Below, piece by piece: positions 5,981 through 7,502 of a DNA stretch of 7,502 nucleotides (position 1 is its first letter; the number at the start of each line of letters is the position of its first letter). The notes under the pieces are model-generated. The model saw only the letters and a program-made list of their open reading frames with translations, made no database searches and had not been told where the DNA came from. Origin of the DNA: Ramlibacter sp. Lineage in GTDB: Bacteria; Pseudomonadota; Gammaproteobacteria; Burkholderiales; Burkholderiaceae_C. Both the position numbers and the translations under genes were made by a program. The stretch covers positions 1-7,502 of the forward strand of contig JAQGMT010000082.1 of the NCBI GenBank assembly GCA_028292185.1, written 5' to 3'.

Positions 5981-6871
5981 TTACCCGAGCACCTGCCTCA
6001 TGAGCCGCGCCGCGGCCTGGCCTTGATCCTGATAGTTGGTGTTGAAAATGACGTGCACCTTGCGGGCCTTGCGCGCCACCTTCAGTATCTGCGGCTTGAG
6101 CGCGGCCAGTTCCTCTTGCGAGTACGCATAGTTGAAGCGGCTCGAGGACGCGGAGCTTTTGACGTTCCACGTCTCCTGGTTGCGGCCGTGCAGCCGTAGC
6201 AGCGCAAGCTCGGGATGTGTCACTTCCCACACGCAGGGAACGCAATTGGCGAAGCCTTGCGGCCCATCGACGATGGTGTGCACCACGCCCAGCGCGCGTT
6301 CGAAGGCGATCGTCTGGTCCGCGTTCGCCGCATCGAACCAGGTCTGGTTGCGGAACTCCACCGACAGCAGATGGCCTTCCATGCGGCTCACGCACTCCTC
6401 GACATGCGAACGGCCTTCGCGATTGCGCAATAACCAGGGCGCGAACTGGAAATGCACGGCCCCGAGTTTGCCGGCCTGGCGCAGCGGCTCCAGCGCCTCG
6501 CTGAAGCGCCGCCACAACTCGTCGCGAATCTCGGACGGCACGTCCTTGTAATACAGCATCGCGGGCACGCCGGGCCCGAGAGCCTGCTGAATGTCCTTGT
6601 GCAGCACGAGGGGCGAGGTCTGGTGGCCGGTGAACAGGCGGAAGGCCTTGACGTTGAACACGAAGTCATCGGGCGTGCGCTGAGCCCACAACTGCGCGTT
6701 GGCGGGCGAGGGCATGCCGTAGTAGCTGGAGTCGACTTCGACGATGGGAAACTGAGTGGCGTAGTAGCGCAGCTTCGCCTCCGCGCTCCTGGCGTCCTTG
6801 GGGTAGAAGCGCCCGCAATCGATCAAAGTCTTGTCGGTCCAGGAGGCGGTGCCTATGAGAATGCCGGTCAC
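5981..6871 (-). CDS. DUF72 (YecE-like) protein
   Basis: The 296-residue product matches DUF72, a soluble TIM-barrel-like family of unknown biochemical function. Visible family elements are IGTASWTD (6-13), FYP (22-24), EVDSSYYGMP (45-54), FVFNVKAF with K75, a central VHFQFAPWL, SVEFRNQTWF, LLRLHGRN, and a C-terminal HVIFNTNYQDQG (families often show FNNH here). The frame is open further up to a GTG at 6916 (311 aa). I prefer the GTG at 6871, which gives the usual short lead before the IGT strand. The longer form would encode residues across the LexA box. No Shine-Dalgarno is evident before 6871. A TATATT six nt upstream of it suggests a leaderless transcript may be possible. The gene is divergent from the helicase and may share its regulatory site. 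Confidence 0.88.
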   Translation of the reverse strand: MTGILIGTASWTDKTLIDCGRFYPKDARSAEAKLRYYATQFPIVEVDSSYYGMPSPANAQLWAQRTPDDFVFNVKAFRLFTGHQTSPLVLHKDIQQALGPGVPAMLYYKDVPSEIRDELWRRFSEALEPLRQAGKLGAVHFQFAPWLLRNREGRSHVEECVSRMEGHLLSVEFRNQTWFDAANADQTIAFERALGVVHTIVDGPQGFANCVPCVWEVTHPELALLRLHGRNQETWNVKSSASSSRFNYAYSQEELAALKPQILKVARKARKVHVIFNTNYQDQGQAAARLMRQVLG

Positions 6872-6886
6872 TGTATTAATATACAG
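6871..6886. promoter_or_regulatory. LexA (SOS) box between DUF72 and helicase genes
   Basis: The sequence CTGTATTAATATACAG has the CTG-N10-CAG architecture of the E. coli-type LexA operator. It matches 14 of 16 positions of the core CTGTATATATATACAG, with 6-bp palindromic arms around TAAT. It sits 14 bp before the helicase ATG at 6901 and abuts the preferred GTG start of DUF72, so bound LexA could block transcription both ways. It is AT-rich within GC-rich flanks. The site is seen directly; repression by LexA and SOS induction are inferred. Confidence 0.85.
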
Positions 6887-6900
6887 CCGACCGATCGCCC

Positions 6901-7502
6901 ATGCAGTACCCTCCACCGAATTCCAGGCCCGCCGACCCGCTGGGCGAGCTCAATGCGCAGCAGCGCGAAGCCGCCACGCACGGCACCGGCGAGAGCGCGC
7001 AAGACACCCGCCCCTTGCTGGTCATCGCGGGTGCAGGCTCGGGCAAGACCAACACACTGGCGCACCGGGTGGCCAATCTCATCCGGCATGGGGCGGATCC
7101 GCAACGCATGATGCTGCTCACGTTCAGCCGGCGCGCGGCGCAGGAGATGGAACGGCGTGTCGGCGGCGTGTTGCAGCGCGCCTTGGGCTTGCCCGCCACG
7201 CAAACCTTGCCCAGCCTGCCGTGGAGCGGCACCTTCCACAGCATCGGCGCGCGCCTGCTGCGTGAGTACGCAGGCCGCATCGGGCTGGAGGATTCGTTCA
7301 CCATCCATGACCGCGGCGATGCCGAAGACCTGATGGGCATGGTGCGCCACGACATCGGTCTTTCGGAAACCAGACACCGGTTTCCGCTCAAGGGCACATG
7401 TTTGGGGATCTATTCGCGCGTGCTCAACACCCGCGACGCACTGGGGCTGGTGCTGCAGCAAACCTACCCGTGGTGCAACCAGTGGGAGAGCGAGTTGAAG
7501 AA
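6901..7502 (+). CDS. UvrD/Rep-type superfamily 1 DNA helicase, N-terminal part (runs off window)
   Basis: An uninterrupted frame runs from the ATG at 6901 to the window edge (200 complete codons). It encodes the ATP-binding domain 1A of an SF1A 3'-5' DNA helicase, an ATP-driven unwinding motor used in repair and replication restart. Motifs in order are: a Q-motif-like LNAQQREAA (17-25), Walker A GAGSGKT (44-50), motif Ia LLTFSRRAAQEM (72-83), and motif Ib WSGTFHSIGARLLR (108-121). The Walker B and C-terminal motifs would lie beyond the edge. ATG 6901 is the first start after the in-frame TAA at 6877; I see no strong Shine-Dalgarno sequence. The LexA box just upstream matches the known SOS control of uvrD in E. 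coli. Because Ia reads FSRRAAQEM rather than the usual FTNKAAREM, it may be a UvrD paralog rather than UvrD itself. Confidence 0.93.
   Translation, partial: MQYPPPNSRPADPLGELNAQQREAATHGTGESAQDTRPLLVIAGAGSGKTNTLAHRVANLIRHGADPQRMMLLTFSRRAAQEMERRVGGVLQRALGLPATQTLPSLPWSGTFHSIGARLLREYAGRIGLEDSFTIHDRGDAEDLMGMVRHDIGLSETRHRFPLKGTCLGIYSRVLNTRDALGLVLQQTYPWCNQWESELK

Noticed and set aside
6452..7111. Plus-strand frame of 219 codons across DUF72 and the helicase start
   Set aside because: It is antisense to DUF72, then out of frame with the helicase. The minus-strand DUF72 motifs and the helicase Walker A motif identify the real frames.

Overview
The window is high-GC bacterial DNA. ORF shadows are abundant on the opposite strand, and GC is strongly preferred at third codon positions. 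The gene families suggest a proteobacterium, most likely a betaproteobacterium of the Burkholderiales type: an unusual UvrD-like helicase, a DUF72 protein, DUF4142 and DUF4019 envelope proteins, and an E. coli-type LexA box. The taxonomic call is inference from family resemblance only. I see no mobile element, CRISPR array, tRNA or rRNA.

Layout from left to right. A short PilZ-domain protein lies on the minus strand (40-321). It is divergent from a plus-strand LuxR-type response regulator with a degenerate receiver pocket (551-1219). The 229 bp between them hold no promoter I can call with confidence. Next on the plus strand are a 65-residue secreted small protein (1327-1524), a terminator-like hairpin (1556-1570), and a ZIP-family metal transporter with a His-rich loop (1659-2513). 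About 200 bp without a gene follow (2514-2713), containing only a pyrimidine-rich tract near 2569-2579 and the ribosome-binding site of the next gene. A cluster of envelope or stress-type genes comes next: a glycine-rich, low-complexity protein with a Trp-Arg repeat (2714-3814), and two paralogous secreted DUF4142 proteins (3874-4593 and 4718-5392). An intergenic hairpin at 3826-3853 separates the first two.

On the minus strand, converging on this cluster and overlapping its last gene by 23 bp, is a secreted DUF4019 protein (5370-5894). Upstream of it on the same strand is a DUF72/YecE-like protein (5981-6871). Divergent from DUF72 is the N-terminal third or so of a UvrD/Rep-type DNA helicase, whose frame stays open to the right edge (6901-7502). 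The short DUF72-helicase intergenic region contains a near-consensus LexA (SOS) box at 6871-6886, the clearest regulatory signal in the window.

Functionally there are three themes. The left holds signalling genes (a PilZ protein that may bind c-di-GMP and an orphan response regulator). The middle holds metal transport and small or secreted envelope proteins, probably linked to stress. The right holds DNA repair under probable SOS control. The least explained element is the glycine/tyrosine-rich protein with its 15-residue WR repeat, next to the DUF4142 pair.
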